A stretch of DNA of 37,616 nt, from assembly GCA_016987375.1 (NCBI GenBank), contig PJRA01000313.1, forward strand, positions 1,117,655 through 1,155,270, read 5' to 3'. The stretch is from Brachionus koreanus. Lineage: Eukaryota > Rotifera > Eurotatoria > Ploima > Brachionidae. A program made the translations under genes and the position numbers. Shown in pieces: positions 22,523-35,890 of the stretch. Below the pieces are notes generated by a model. It was not told the origin of the DNA, ran no database searches, and saw nothing but the letters and a program-made list of their open reading frames with translations. The first letter of the stretch is position 1; every line of letters begins with the position of its first letter.

Positions 22523-25500
22523 GAAAAAAAATTATATTTATTTGAGGTTAAAGTCGAGTATAAAAAAAACGGAACGAGTATCCTAGGCATAAAGCTAATA
22601 AACTATAAACTCACCCTACACATACACTCACACATACACACACATACAAATAAAAATACTTTCAAAATATGTGCTCTTGTTTAATTATAAATTATTTTGA
22701 AATTTAGAAATAAAGAAACTTTGCTCGTATGCTTGATAGTGAGAGTGAATGCTTTGTTCTATGTGTTTAGTAAACCAATATTTTGATTGGTATTCGGTCC
22801 TGCTCAATATATACTAATATATGACAGACTTAATTCGTATTTTATGAGGAATCAATTTTGTTTCAATTAAATAACAAAAAAAAAATTAGAATTTTTTTCT
22901 CTCTTCTGAGAAACCTACATAAATTAATCGCTTTCTTTTTTCATCTTAATTTGTTTCTTTTGCTAAAAAATTTGAATATTTTTTCTATTTTGCTGGTGCT
23001 TAAATTGCGAATATTTAATTTGATTTTGTTTTCGTTCTTCATTTAAAATAAAAAACTCTTTACTTTGTCTTGGAACGATTGATTAAAATTTACTGATTCA
23101 TCGAGAGATTTTTGAGCATAATATAGCCCGACTAAATAGGAAAAAGAAAACAGAATAACTACTAAGCTAACAATTCATTCAAATCGATTTAAGTCAATTA
23201 AGATCTTGTTAATATCTCAATTTTTAGAAAGTGACCGAAATATTGTCTTGACTAACTTGACATTGAACCGATCAAATAGAATACTAATTATTATTTTTAT
23301 TATTAAACTAGCTTTTTGCTTATTGTTCACTAAAAAAAAATAGATAACTGAAATATCATTTTACTTAAAATATAAATGGTTGCACAAAATGAGAATTTTA
23401 TGCTAATAATTAATATCGATAAAAACTAAGCGTTTTTAAGTCAAATTTTAGTTAAACCTATTTTATTTATATATTACCATATTTGTTCGAAAGTGATTCT
23501 AAATAAAAAATAAAAGCGAAGCTTATCAATTTAAGAACATAGTCGTAGGCATAATTTTTCAAATAAGAACAAGGAAGTTCATGAATTTTAGTTTGGAGAA
23601 TCTAATTTCGACGGAATTTAAATTCATAAGAACATTATTAAAAAAAATCAATAATTCACTGTTAAATAAAAAGCACTTTGACCAAATGGTCAAAGTTGAA
23701 AAACCAAGTAATTAAATTTTAGAATTTTGAAATTTTTCACCATTTTAACTCTCATTTTTAAATTATTCATTTTCTAATTTGAACAAAATCTCTGTCATTT
23801 AAAACAACACTTGTGAATATGTTGAAATATTGAATCAAATGCTTAGGAACCTATTGACCTAAATTTAAAAATAAGCCAAATGAATATTTAAGCTATGTAT
23901 TTTCTACGTGTTTATATGCCTCATTTATTATGATATTTTTTTTATAAAGAAAATATAGGCACTACAATTTTAATAGAATGCTTTGCAATAAAAAGAATTA
24001 AATTGCTCTTCTGACTATGTAAAAATTTTCTAAAATTTCACTCCAGCTCAGTTATTTTTTCATAATGTAGAATAAAATGTGATTTTAAAAATAGAAAATA
24101 AACTTATTTAATAAAAAAACCTGAATTGTTGTTAAAAGAATTATGAAAATAATAAAAATTCGATTCTGAGATCACTATTTTGTTTCGATAACCAAACTAA
24201 GCCTAAATACATAATTTTGACATTTGTGTCTAATGATAATGAAAATAATGAAACAAAAAAGTTGATCAATAGAAAAATATCCAGCATTTGAGTTAGATAA
24301 GACTTTAAATAGTTAATAAATGCGTAAAAGATCCCACATAACTAAATAAAAAAATTCTATCAAAAATAAAAGAAGCTAATTATTCTACTTTGCCCATACC
24401 CAACTTGCAAAAAAATTATAATTTGTGTCACTGTCGCAATAAGTTTATCGGTGAAAATCATGGATTTAAAAATGATAATTTAGTATTGTTCGAATTAGAT
24501 CTACATGAGCAAGCGATCCAATTTCCTTATCATCAAAAAAATCGGTTCAAATTATGCTCATTTGGAAACAAAGTAAATATCTTATTCGCTCTATTTTCTT
24601 TGAATTGTATGTAGCTAATTCCACCGTAAACATATATTTATATTGAAATAAACATTTTTTTTAAATTATTCTTATTTTTTGGCAAATTTTACACATAGGC
24701 AATAGATCATTTAAAACAAAATTTACTTTACTCTTAAGACGTGTTTTAAAGCTGCACTGATTATTTACCTTCGAGAAAGAAATATCTAATAGAAATTATT
24801 TGAGCTATGAGCCTCTATGATTGCTACTAAATATTAATATCAAACTAGCAAAATGATTACTAATTTACTTATTACAAAACAATCTGAAATTTTAATCAAA
24901 TCAACTAAAGCTTTATTTTATTGAAATTGAGAATTTTTAATTTCTTAATTCACAATGAGATAATCAAATTGATTTCTAGATTTAAAATAAATTTTTAAAA
25001 TCAAAATCCTTCCTTATATAAACAAAAAATATTTAGCTATTTAAGGGAAAATAAAGTTTACTAATTTAATTACATTTTCCATAAACTAAAAAGAGAAAAT
25101 TGTAAATTAAAATAAATTTTCTAAAAGAATAAAATTATTTTTTTTAAATTAGTAAAAGTAAACATTAAAAAAAAAAATTAGCAAATAAAAAAAATATTCC
25201 AATATTCCATTGAAAAAATCAGCAAATATTCATAAATTAATTTAGTTATTTTTTAATCTAATATTTTATTAATTGAAAAAAAATTTTAAAAATAGTTTTT
25301 TTTTTAGTGTAAGAAAAATGAATTAAACTTGACTAATATATCCTAAATTAATTTATTTTCAAAAATTAATAGAAATTAAATATTTTTATTTGAAGGTGTA
25401 AACTTCATTTTTTTATTATAATAGATGATCAAATATTTAAATAGCTAAATCTATGCTACATTACTTCTCTTATCATTTAAGTTTTATTAAATTTGGAAAA

Positions 25501-28500
25501 AAAATTTTATAAAATATTTACAATTTAAAATATTGCCCATTTAGTTTAGAGAGATTTAGTGGTATCCTTGTACAAAAAATAAAAAAATAACATTTGAAAT
25601 ATACAAACCAAGAAAAGAAAGCTATTTATCAAATTTTGCCTCTAGACACTAAAAAAAGTGCTATTTTCCGAATAAAAAAGCTTATAATTATTATAATTTT
25701 ATTAAGTTAATTAAAAATTTTCTATGACGAGTGCGTTTAGTTTTCGTTAATTTTTTTTTGGAAAAAATATCTTAGATATACAAATCAATATTTACTAAGT
25801 AATAAGACATGGATTCTTAGTAGCTAGCTCTAAATTTTGTCGACTATTTTATTTAAAATACTGACTAATAAGATAAACATTTTGTAAAATAATAAAAATC
25901 TTACCTTGATATTACAAAAATATTTAAAAAATTATTATAAATCTCTTAAACAGTTCGATTTATTAGACAAAATACTCTGTTTTGTTCAATCACCCGTAAG
26001 ACTTTTATTTTCGCTTGATTGATAGCTAATTTTGATTAATAATCTTGACAAAAATTTAAAAAAAATTTAACATTATTGTCCTTAAATAAATTTTCATATA
26101 AAAATATAACCAACTAATCAATTATATAATCGATATCAGTTTTTTTTTCTTTTACGTCTTCCAAATAGAAACAGTCAAATATGGATTGCAGTATTTAAAT
26201 TTGGTAGACGCTAATGATTTGTTGTAAATTTGGCTGCATAAATTCAACACAACTAAAAACTAATATGGCTGTCATTAAATTAAAAATTTTCGAACAGAAC
26301 ACAAACTTTAATCTGTAAATAATTTTAAACAATAGTAAATTTTTAATATATATAAAATAAAAAAAATGGAAAGCGAATAATTTTGAAAATAATTGGCATA
26401 TTTAATTTTTTCTTTGTTGAAAAAAGAAATTAGTTGGGTATTCTAGTACTGGCATAAATCTAGATAAACTAAAATAATCGTCGCAAGAGATTTGTTTCTT
26501 GTAATTCAATATATCAATTGAAATTCTACGTTTTCTTTCGTTTTGGTCTCTCTAATTCTCTTGTTCAGTTACTTGCGATTCAATTCTGTATAAACTAAAT
26601 TTTATTAGTTTATCATCTAACAACACAACAACCAAAAAACGAAAATTCCTTCAACACTATTAACAAAAAAAAAACTAGCAATACTAAAATTCTAATCATA
26701 ATGAATGTCGAGATGCGATGATTCTCAATCAAAAAATATAAAAAAGAAACATAATTATTTTAATTTTTTATTTATATTAATTTTGTAATTAATTGTTTTG
26801 GCCAATGATAATGAATGTGAATTAGTTAAGCTCGACGAATCTACCCCGCTGAATATCTGCTCTCTTTAAGTATTATAATTCGATTGAAAATAAATCCTAT
26901 CAATATTTTCATTTCTTCAAAAAAACATATTCACTTTATTATAATTTAACATATGATTTATACTTTCGTCAACCCTCTTCAGCTAACTTCAATAGACTCA
27001 CACCACTTCATGTTAAACTAGCTTAGATATTTTTCTAACTATATTTTTTTTTCACTATCATATTCATAATAGCCTACAAATTTGAATTATAATAACTGTT
27101 TTGTCATGACAATTTAGCGCTATCAAGAATAATGAAATGTTCATGAATTTTCTATCTAAAAATAGCTTTTAACATCAATTTAAAAATGCTTTGAAGCTTA
27201 ATCATCAAATTAAAATATAGATCTAAATCATTAAATTGAGTTAAATTAATGATATAGACTTACTTGACCAATTGTGATAAAACTCGACAATTCTTATTGA
27301 TATAATTCTTTTCAATTGAAAAATAATTCTATTCTCAATAATTTAAAAATAACTTTAATAATTAAAAAACTGAAAGAAATAAACGTATAATTTTTATTTT
27401 ATTAAAGGTAAAAAAAGATGCATGCTAAGATTTACAAAGCTTGATTTTATTAAAAAATATTGCTTAGCATCAAATTTATTTATAATTTTTATTAAAAAAA
27501 AAGAAGATAACATTTATTTTTTTGTTTCAAATTTTAATTTAAATAGTTTAGAAAACTTAATATTTACGTCCAAATTAAAATTTCTAAAAATTTAATTCAA
27601 AGTTTAGCTTTAATTGTTCCATTATAGCTTTGGTTACATAGCTTATGCGGAAAATAGGCTGCTTATTATTTTGCCAAGTGTTGCCACAAAAAACATAAAT
27701 AAAAAGTAACTAAACAAGTTCGATTATGCGTTTTTTTTTATTATTTATTAGGATGAAAAAAACTTACAGTTAACATTATTTAATCAAAAAAAAAAATAAA
27801 AATAAAACGCAAATCTTTTAAATTTGGTATCATTATAATTTATGATTTTTTGTCTAATCAGTTAATCGAAACAGAATCCATAATTGATTAAAACAAATAT
27901 AGTTTTTAGCTTAAGTCGGTGATATGCTTACATAATTCTAGAAAAAATTTATTTCTAATTTGAAATAATTATTCAACTAAGTTTTTATCAGCCTTTTTAT
28001 TTTACGTGTTGCTAAAAATATTTAAAAACATCATATATCCAAGTGAATATAAGAAAATAATTAAGGTTAAACTCACAACACTAAATTCATTATTCAGTTT
28101 ATTATACTTAGGCTAGAAAAAAATTTTCCTCTAATTCAAAATTCGAAATGCTTCAAAAATAAAAAAATCTAGCAAAATATTGACCGAAATACGAATAAGT
28201 TTTTCTGTTTAAACAAATATGATTCATTCAGCTTAAATTCTAGAAACAGCTTTACAGTTTTAAAAATTTGTCTAAATCATTTTCTCTTAGATTGATTAAG
28301 ACTACATGAAAATATTATGATTTTTTATTGATTTAGTTGACTAAAACATCTTTAATAAACAAACTTATTTGAATTAATTGAAACAAAATGGTAGTCAAAA
28401 CACATTTCTAGGCACAAAAATAAAAGAATTAGTTCTCTTGATGAATTAAGAGCGTTCGTGTTGTAATTTAAGCCTTTTCTTTAATTTTTTCTGCTAGTAA

Positions 28501-29375
28501 TTCAGGTCAAAAAGCATTCAAAACTTGCTTAGGTAAACTAAAGCAAATTTAGCGATTATGAAATGATATACTAATTATAATAATTGTAGATTTATTCATA
28601 ACTTTAAATTTTTACTGTGTCTCTCCAGTTTATGTTTGATCAAAATCAATTTTTATGTAATGTTGCTTTCAAATTTTTGACTAAAACAAAGCTTCTCTGT
28701 GAATATGTTTTATTCAAAGCATCAAATATATTCGCTTTTCTCTTTTTTTGCTAATTTATTAGCCTTCCAAAAAATGAGAAATAAAATTATTTTAATTTAA
28801 TTTACTTGACATGGATAATTTGAATACAAAATGGTTTTACTTAGACTCAGAAGAGCATTTTTGACAAAATAAAATAATTTGATGGATCTATTATTAACGC
28901 TTGAAAAAAACAAAATTGTAAATCATTTTAATAGTACCAGTCGAAATTTCAAAATAATAAATAGAAAGAAAAAATTAACTACATATAGGAGGGTATAAGA
29001 TTTTTCAAATAAACTTAGGTGTTCTAATAACATGAACTTAGCCTTTTAGTAAAAGTAATAGAAAATTGAGTAAAGAAGAAAAATCATAATTTACTAATTG
29101 ATAAAAAGAAACAAATATATTTTTATTTAAATAAATTGAGGATAACCCTCTTGAAGCTAAAATAACTTGAATGAAATATTTGTATTAGCGTTAGGTCATG
29201 TTCGCTTCAGGTCTCAGCCAATAGTTAAGATTTTATTACGAATTTCTAAAATTAAAATTTCAAAAAAAAATCATAATCTTTATAATAAATTAAAAACAAA
29301 ATCAAAATTTTATTGACTTGAAGCTTATGAAAATTGGATTCAAAAAGTTTTGCTTTTACACAGAAAATAATTCCT
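22523..29375. other. Long intergenic region between divergent TLK and methyltransferase genes
   Basis: The first 350 bases are the TLK upstream region, including a CA-rich tract at about 22615-22650. The rest is AT-rich with no recognisable gene, RNA or transposon, apart from one weak open frame at 24390-24614 listed separately. Promoters for both flanking genes must lie here but no specific site could be assigned. Confidence 0.45.
24390..24614 (+). other. Weak open reading frame, unrecognised
   Basis: 74 codons, beginning at TTG not ATG. The middle (LCHCRNKFIGENHGFKNDN and ELDLHEQAIQFPYH) has a protein-like composition and a possible splice donor AAAGTAAAT follows at about 24570. No homology recognised and no other exon found; may be chance. 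Confidence 0.15.
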
Positions 29376-29403
29376 AGAAGATACTTTGCATAATTTACTA
29401 AAA

Positions 29404-30589
29404 ATGTCCAAACACCAAATTAAAATTTTAGATGGAGGTCTTAGTACTGAATTAGTTAGTTTGGGATTTAGCCTCGAAGTAATTTTTTCATAAAATCAAT
29501 TGAAAATTTAACTGAAAATTTTTATAGAATTGCAAGCTATGGACAGGAAAAGCAATAGCTGAGCGTCCAGATCTTTTAAAACAAGCACATTTAAAGTAAT
29601 TGTTGAATGGCTTTTTTTTTGTTCAAATAAAATTAAGAAAATTTGTTAAGTTTTATAAAAAGCGGAGCAGAAGTTATCACAACCGCGTCTTATCAACTGA
29701 GCATTGAACTTATAATTCAAGAGTTAAACTGTTCCGAGCTTCAGGCAAGAAATTTGATAAAAAAATCTGTCCAAATAGTTAGAGAAGCAATCAGTGAAGC
29801 AAATAGTAAATAATTCAAAATATTTTGTTTATCATGACTTGAAATTTTGTTAACGTTTTGAAAATAAAGAGCAAAATATTTTGATAGCAGGCTCCATAGG
29901 TCCATATGGGGCATGTCTTTGTGACGGATCTGAATTTCGCGGAGACTATGTTCACGATCTTTCCGAAGAAGTGATCTTTTCATTCTTATTTTATTCATTT
30001 TTGAACATGAATATTTTTAGTTTCTCATCGAATGGCACAGACCTAGACTTGAATGTCTTTTGGAAGAAAAAGTAGACCTAATCGCAATCGAAACTTTTCC
30101 CTCAATCAAAGAAGCTAACGCGGTTTTAAAATTAATTTCAAACTATCCAGAAATTAAAGCATGGCTAGCTTTTTCTTGCAAAAATGAAAATGAGCTGAGT
30201 GTTGGAGACAAGTTTAGCAGCGCATATCCTTTATTTGAAAAAAACCAACAGTTGATTGCGATAGGAATAAATTGCAGTTTGCCAAACGACATAACAGGTC
30301 TACTTAAGTCTGTTTTGAAAGATGGAAAAGCAACCAAGCCTTTTGTTGTGTATTCAAATGATGCAAAAAGATGGAATGAAACTAATTCAGAGTAAATTTA
30401 AAAATAAAAAGTATCCATTGCAATGATTTTTATGTAAGATATGATGGGGATGATGGTAAAGATCCGATTCAACCAGTGTTGGAAAATATACCAAAATGGA
30501 TAGAGTTGGGTGCAACATATATTGGAGGATGTTGCAAAATCAGTTCAGAACATTTGAAAATGATTAAAAACTTAATCGAAAATTTTTAA
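29404..30589 (+). CDS. Homocysteine S-methyltransferase family enzyme, six exons
   Basis: Exons: 29404-29478, 29528-29595, 29651-29805, 29870-29970, 30021-30391, 30439-30589; introns are 47-64 bases and the model gives 306 residues, typical for the family. It opens with [10 protein letters not shown], followed by [27 protein letters not shown] and [11 protein letters not shown]. The zinc ligands are Cys218 (GINCS) and the pair Cys288-Cys289 (GGCC). Family members move a methyl group from S-methylmethionine or a similar donor to homocysteine to make methionine in the cytosol. The sequence resembles the S-methylmethionine-using group (yeast Mht1/Sam4, plant HMT) more than betaine-homocysteine methyltransferase, judged from memory; the donor is not settled. 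It is the first of three closely spaced plus-strand genes. Confidence 0.92.
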
Positions 30590-30597
30590 AATTTAAA

Positions 30598-30603
30598 AAT
30601 AAA
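30598..30603 (+). promoter_or_regulatory. Candidate AATAAA polyadenylation signal of the methyltransferase gene
   Basis: AATAAA nine bases after the stop, with another at 30607-30612; about 160 bases before the MINDY4 start. Confidence 0.35.
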
Positions 30604-30760
30604 AAAAATAAAAAATTTAAAGTAAAGTTTTTAATGATTGATCTAATTTTAATTTCGATCTCCATGGCTACTAATTTATTAGAGAAATTCTAAAAATTTA
30701 GAACAGATTTAGATATTCGTCGAATCAATAATTTATTCTAAAATTAACGACTTGGCAAAA

Positions 30761-33100
30761 ATGAGCATTGAAAATTTTAATGACACTGAGTTAAATTTAG
30801 ACTTGAATTACATTAATTGCTCAACAACAGCATTGATTAGAGAGTATTTGGCTCGTAAAGTAATCTAATAATTCTAAATTAAAAATGACTATTCCGTTAA
30901 AATTTTCTTAAATTTTAAGGGTTTTCGTAAAACTTTAGAAAAATTTGATGAAGAAAATTCGGAAAATTTTTCGGAGAGCATTAATAGCCGGTCTAAATTA
31001 GTCGAATATTTAAATATTCAAGACATATACGATAAAAATAAAGTAAAAAAATGATAAAAATTAAATAAAATTTTTTATTTTAAAATATTTTACAAGACTA
31101 TAAAAAACTCGTTTAAAACCATTTTAGAACTTTTAATAAGTTATCATTCGGCAAGATTTAATAAAAAAAAAGCCAACTCAAAAAAACAATCAAATTCTGA
31201 AATGGGCTCAAAAAAAAGCTTTATGGACAAGTCAAGTGATTTAAAGCAAAAAAGTAAAACTAATTATTTACTATAATTTGTTTTTTGTTTAAAATATTGT
31301 AAATTTAAAGTAAATGATCTCAAAATTGATGATGCCAATGAAGGAGAACTAACTGATGGTAATGAAAAAAGAATTGATTCTAAGAAGTCAAGCTTCAAAG
31401 AAAGTGGGGTACATAAAATTGGCAAAATATCAAAAACATCTGGTAAACTACGATCAAACACTCATGACTATGAAAATAAAATACACCATCAAAATAAAAG
31501 TTCAGACACTGAAGATGATAAAAAAGAAGCGTTCAATTTTCAAAAATTTCTTTCAAAGCCTGATTCAAGCAATAACTCAAGATCAAATGATAATTTAAGA
31601 GAATTGATCAAAACATCTGAATTCAGCACAAAAACAATTGATTTTGAGACAGCCAAAGTATTTTTTTTTTTCTTTAAAAATTAATATAAAAAAATAATTT
31701 TTTTCAATTTTCGTTAGAATTTAAGAGAGCTTTTATTTGGAAGTGTAAATCAAACATTTAATGATGAATGGAAAATTCAAAATTTGAAATTTTGTGATTT
31801 TGCTAAAATGAGATTTGGTCTTATACAAAAAAAAGGTGGTCCATGTGGCGTACTAGCATCAATTCAAAGCTATGTTTTGTTAGAATTAATTTTCGGCCAA
31901 GATGAAGAGCCACCAAGTGATTGTAATCAAATGTAAATAAATTTAAAAAGTTGACATTTTTTTGAATAATTTTTTTCAAAGATTTAATCCAAATAAAGCT
32001 AGCCGATTGAAGGCATTGGCAAGGGCGTTGGCAAAAATTTTTTGGAAGTGTGGAAATAGTTGTCGAGCAGTTATTGCCAGTCCAACTTCAAAAGCTCACT
32101 TTCCGCCTAGTGGAAAATATCGAACGGACGGATTTACTGAAACAGTAATTCAATATTTGAAAAATCAAATTGCTCTATTCTGAAGTGAAAGCTTAAAGAA
32201 TTAGAGCAAGTTGACTGTTTTATACAAACATAAAATTTGATTCTCACTATTTAGATAAATCTTATTCAATTTACAAACTATGAAAAATTAGAAAATTATT
32301 TATCAAAAAATGTAGAACTATTTGAACAAGAAAGGAACTATGCTTGCATTATGGTACTGTATTCCGCTATTTTTTCTCGAACTTTTGATCAGTAATAAAA
32401 TTTATATTTCTCAAAAGTTAATTTATTCAAATAAATATTAAGGATATTGCAAGATATGGATGATGTTAACAATAAATTAATGGGCAAGCATGGCTATTGT
32501 TCAATGGAAATGGTGAATCTGTTGATTCATGGTCGAGCTGTGTCCAATGTTTTTAATGACTTGGCAATGGTCGACCAACTGGAGCTGAAAGGTCCGAATA
32601 AAAGGAATGATGTCGGATTATTGTCATTGTTTGAACATTACAAATCATGTGAGGTCGGATCTTACTACAAAACGCCAAAATTTCCAATTTGGATTGTTTG
32701 TTCCGAATCTCATTTTAGTGTTTTGTTTTCATTACGAAAGGACATATTGAATGATTGGAAGGCCGAAAACAAATTTGATTTGTACTACTATGACGGCTTA
32801 GCTGGACAAAATGAACAAATAAAGCTTACTATTTGTAACTATTAAATAACTAAAAATTAATTTTTTCTAAAAATAAATCTAGCTAGCAAATCATTTCAAC
32901 CAGCCAAACCATCATTTTTTGATGAAATACTTCAAAACAAAAAAAGTGACAAAAAAGAATTAGTACCTCCACTTGAACACGTAATTAGAACTAAGTAAGA
33001 TTAAGAAAAAATATTTATCAATTTTATTTTAAATGTTGATTTTATCGCTAGATGGAAAAACGCCTATGTTGATTGGAATTCGACAGATCCAATACTTTAA
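30761..33100 (+). CDS. MINDY4: MINDY4 (FAM188B-type) lysine-48 deubiquitinase, ten exons
   Basis: Exons: 30761-30859, 30920-31042, 31097-31253, 31311-31657, 31718-31932, 31982-32144, 32255-32391, 32443-32834, 32883-32994, 33052-33100; phases close to give 597 residues. The N-terminal part ([19 protein letters not shown]) is a LisH-like helix as in human MINDY4. Residues about 90-230 are polar and disordered. The catalytic domain begins near 243 (LRELLFGSV). The nucleophile Cys285 sits in GGPCGVLA, and the catalytic His504 in [11 protein letters not shown]. Other family blocks are [13 protein letters not shown]-like [30 protein letters not shown] and the closing LVPPLE..IRTKW and [14 protein letters not shown] enzymes trim K48-linked ubiquitin chains. 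It is shorter than human MINDY4 (about 757 residues) because of the disordered linker. It starts 171 bases after the preceding gene's stop. Confidence 0.94.
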
Positions 33101-33152
33101 AATTAATTGAATATTTATCTAATAATTTGTAAATATTTTTTTTTTAACTAAT

Positions 33153-33158
33153 AATAAA
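33153..33158 (+). promoter_or_regulatory. Candidate AATAAA polyadenylation signal of MINDY4
   Basis: AATAAA about 53 bases past the stop, with a second at 33162-33167. Confidence 0.4.
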
Positions 33159-33348
33159 TTAAATAAAACATTTCAAAAATTTGATATTTTTTAAAGTTTA
33201 TTTTGCCTTTTAAAATTATTTGATAATAAAACATCATAAATCTATTAAATAATGACGAATTATTCAAAGTTTCCAACAATAATGAGCATAAAAAATTACA
33301 TTGCTTATTTATTGATTCTATGAATTTAGTAGATTTAAAAAAATAAGA

Positions 33349-34038
33349 ATGACAAGTGACATTTTACGAAATTATGAGCAACAATTTGGAGTTTTGTGTG
33401 CCGATATCACCAATAAAATATCAATATCTGCCAATTCTTCAGACAGAAAAAGCTCAATAACAACAATCGAAGGACTTTTCCAAGATGCTCTTGAAATCAT
33501 TGAACAAATGGAACTTGAAGTAAGAGATGCAAACTCGTCAAAAAAAAGGACTCAAGAACAAAAAGAAAAATATCTAAATATTATAAATAGCTATAAGGCT
33601 GAATTATCTCAATTAGAAAAAGAATTCGATCGTCAAGTGAGAAATAAGAATTCTAGTATGAGCTCAAATACCAATTTTGAGATTCAATTAAACGAAAATA
33701 ATCCGGAAGACTCGGAATTATTTGATCTGAAAAGAAAGAATACTGAAAGCCTAAACAAAATGAATAGAAACTTGGAAAATGGATACAGAATGGTTTTGGA
33801 ATCTGAGGAAACTGGTAATAATATTTTAAGTGATCTGTTTGGACAGAGAGAACAAATGACTCGTGCAAGAGACAGATTAAGAGAAGTGAACAATAATTTA
33901 GGAAAATCGAGCCGTGTTGTTGGTACAATGACTCGTAAAGCTTTGCAAAATAAACTTATTTTATTCGGAATGATAGTTTTTTTAATTTTAACTATTGTTT
34001 TTGTCATTTATCTTGTAATTAAAAAAAAAATGAGCTAA
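33349..34038 (+). CDS. VTI1A: Vesicle SNARE of the Vti1 family (VTI1A-like), single exon
   Basis: 229 residues in one exon, close to the human VTI1A length. An N-terminal three-helix domain (about 1-95; YEQQFGVL, EIIEQMELEVRD) is followed by a linker and a Qb SNARE helix at about 132-193, containing GYRMVLESEETGNNIL, RARDRLREVNNNLGKSSRV. The central layer residue appears to be Gln166 in LFGQREQM. A C-terminal transmembrane anchor covers about 203-224 with a short basic end. Vti1 proteins form complexes with syntaxins 6/16 or 7/8 for fusion among trans-Golgi, endosomes and lysosomes. An in-frame TGA at 33313 lies upstream of the ATG. A TTTAG ends 19 bases before the start. It begins 248 bases after the MINDY4 stop on the same strand. 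Confidence 0.93.
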   Translation: MTSDILRNYEQQFGVLCADITNKISISANSSDRKSSITTIEGLFQDALEIIEQMELEVRDANSSKKRTQEQKEKYLNIINSYKAELSQLEKEFDRQVRNKNSSMSSNTNFEIQLNENNPEDSELFDLKRKNTESLNKMNRNLENGYRMVLESEETGNNILSDLFGQREQMTRARDRLREVNNNLGKSSRVVGTMTRKALQNKLILFGMIVFLILTIVFVIYLVIKKKMS

Positions 34039-34100
34039 AATTTAAAATATTGTAATATAATGATTTTCCAATTTTTTTTTTAATTTAAATATTCTGAATC

Positions 34101-34106
34101 AATAAA
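34101..34106 (+). promoter_or_regulatory. Candidate AATAAA polyadenylation signal of VTI1A
   Basis: AATAAA about 62 bases past the stop codon. Confidence 0.4.
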
Positions 34107-35890
34107 AATATCCCTAAGTGTCTAAAAAAACTACGCTAAATCAATAAATAAAATAGTTATAATAAAAAAAAATGTTAAAATTCATTCAGCATTTCTCTAA
34201 GAAATTCATAAAGGCAAAATATTAATCAAATCGGAAAATAATCTAATAGAAGCAGTTTCAGCGCAGTTTTTTTAAATCAATAAAAAAGATTATAGTCGGT
34301 CCTAGTTTAAAAATTGGAAGCAATTGATAAAATCGATCGGTTAATTCAAGTAAACAATCAAATCAATTCACAATCAAACATTTGGATTTTAAGATAAATC
34401 TTTTCCAAGTTTGATAATTTGATCTCTTGTTTTTTTGCTTAATTTTTCATTTACAATTTACAATTTCAAGGATAATCTACAAGCTAGTGCCCTTGTCAAA
34501 TAGACTGATTAACAATTCATTTATTTTAATTTTATAAAAAGTTAATTTCCTTAAAAAAATAAAATAGCAGTTTTGACTAATTAGAAAAATTAAACATTGA
34601 AAAATTTAAATCAAATCTTTTAAATTTTTTAACAAAATCTATAAAAATTAAATTTATATTACTGTAAATAGAAAGCTTGAATGTTGTGAATTTCAACATT
34701 GGTATTGTTTATATAAAAAAATTAAATTATCAAAGATCAAGAATACATTTTCTTATATTTGATTAAAATCAATTTTCTATTGATTTGGATGCATTATATT
34801 TTGAAAAATATTTATATTTATTAAAATATAAAAAACAATTCAGGTTAAGCTAATATTTTAGTTTAAATAAAAATTTCAGATAATTTTTATCAAAGACAAT
34901 TTTAGCAAAATTTATCAGAAAATTAATTTATCAGAAATTTTATTCATTACAAATTTTCTTCGTAACAACTTATTAAGCTAATTTCAAGCTTAAATTAGGT
35001 AAAATTAAGTTGAAAGTAAATTATTTATCAAAATATAAATTTAACTAAAACATATTTTAATAAATTCTTTTATTTAAAAAAAATTATATATTCAATAAAG
35101 GCTTATAATTTATGTCATACCAAAAGGAATTTTTTATACCTAATTTATTAAAATATTAATTTTTTTGATGCTAATAAGTCAAAAATCATTAGTATCATTC
35201 GAATCGCTTAGATGTTGACGTCTAATATGATGATTTAGAGTCGTTAATTTAAATTGATTTTTCAAATATCAAAATAATTTAAATACCTTAAACTTTGCAA
35301 AAACAAGCCATTTATTAAACTTTCTCTAAGAAAGCTATATAAATATGTCAAGTTAAATTTAAGTTCCTTTCAAAAAAAGGCTATGAATGCAAAGAAATAC
35401 AGTAAACAAAAAAATCTAATATTTTTTTTAAAATAAATTAATAATTTGAATTATAAATCTTATTACTTGGAAAATAAAATTAAAATCATAAAGAATTTAC
35501 TTTTCCAATGTACCTTATAATTTCAATTAAGTCTTAAAATTAAAATAAAAAAAAAAGGGAAGTAAACATTTCTTTATATTTTTTTATTCAAATACAAGCA
35601 AAATAGTTTGTCTCAGCTGATTCAGAACTGTATAAAGTTGGCTAAATTTTAGCAAAAATTGAATCAATTTTAACATGTGCTTATTAGGATTCGTTCTGAA
35701 TATGTAAAAAAGCATTCAAATTTTTATCTTAAATAATTGTACATGAAATAGTCAAAAAGTTGATAGTGTGCATGCATTAAAAATTTCATATGATTTCGAG
35801 AAAAATCTTGAAACTAAGCGATTATTTTTAAAAATTTGCTCTTACTAAAATAAAAATATTTCATTTTTTGGTGCATCAAAATTAATTTAA
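34107..35890. other. AT-rich intergenic region, no gene seen
   Basis: No open frame or repeat of note; presumably holds the p23 promoter. A pyrimidine-poor but AG-ending sequence (CCAATATTTTAG) closes it just before the p23 start. Confidence 0.5.

Noticed and set aside
22858..23046. 62-codon plus-strand frame with a hydrophobic Leu/Phe run
   Set aside because: Arises from T-rich DNA in the TLK upstream region; no start context or relatives.
26795..26880. Slightly GC-richer patch checked as a tRNA
   Set aside because: No acceptor stem, anticodon arm or T-loop consensus could be drawn.
33653..34007. Minus-strand frames of 91 and 107 codons
   Set aside because: Antisense shadows of the VTI1A coding sequence.
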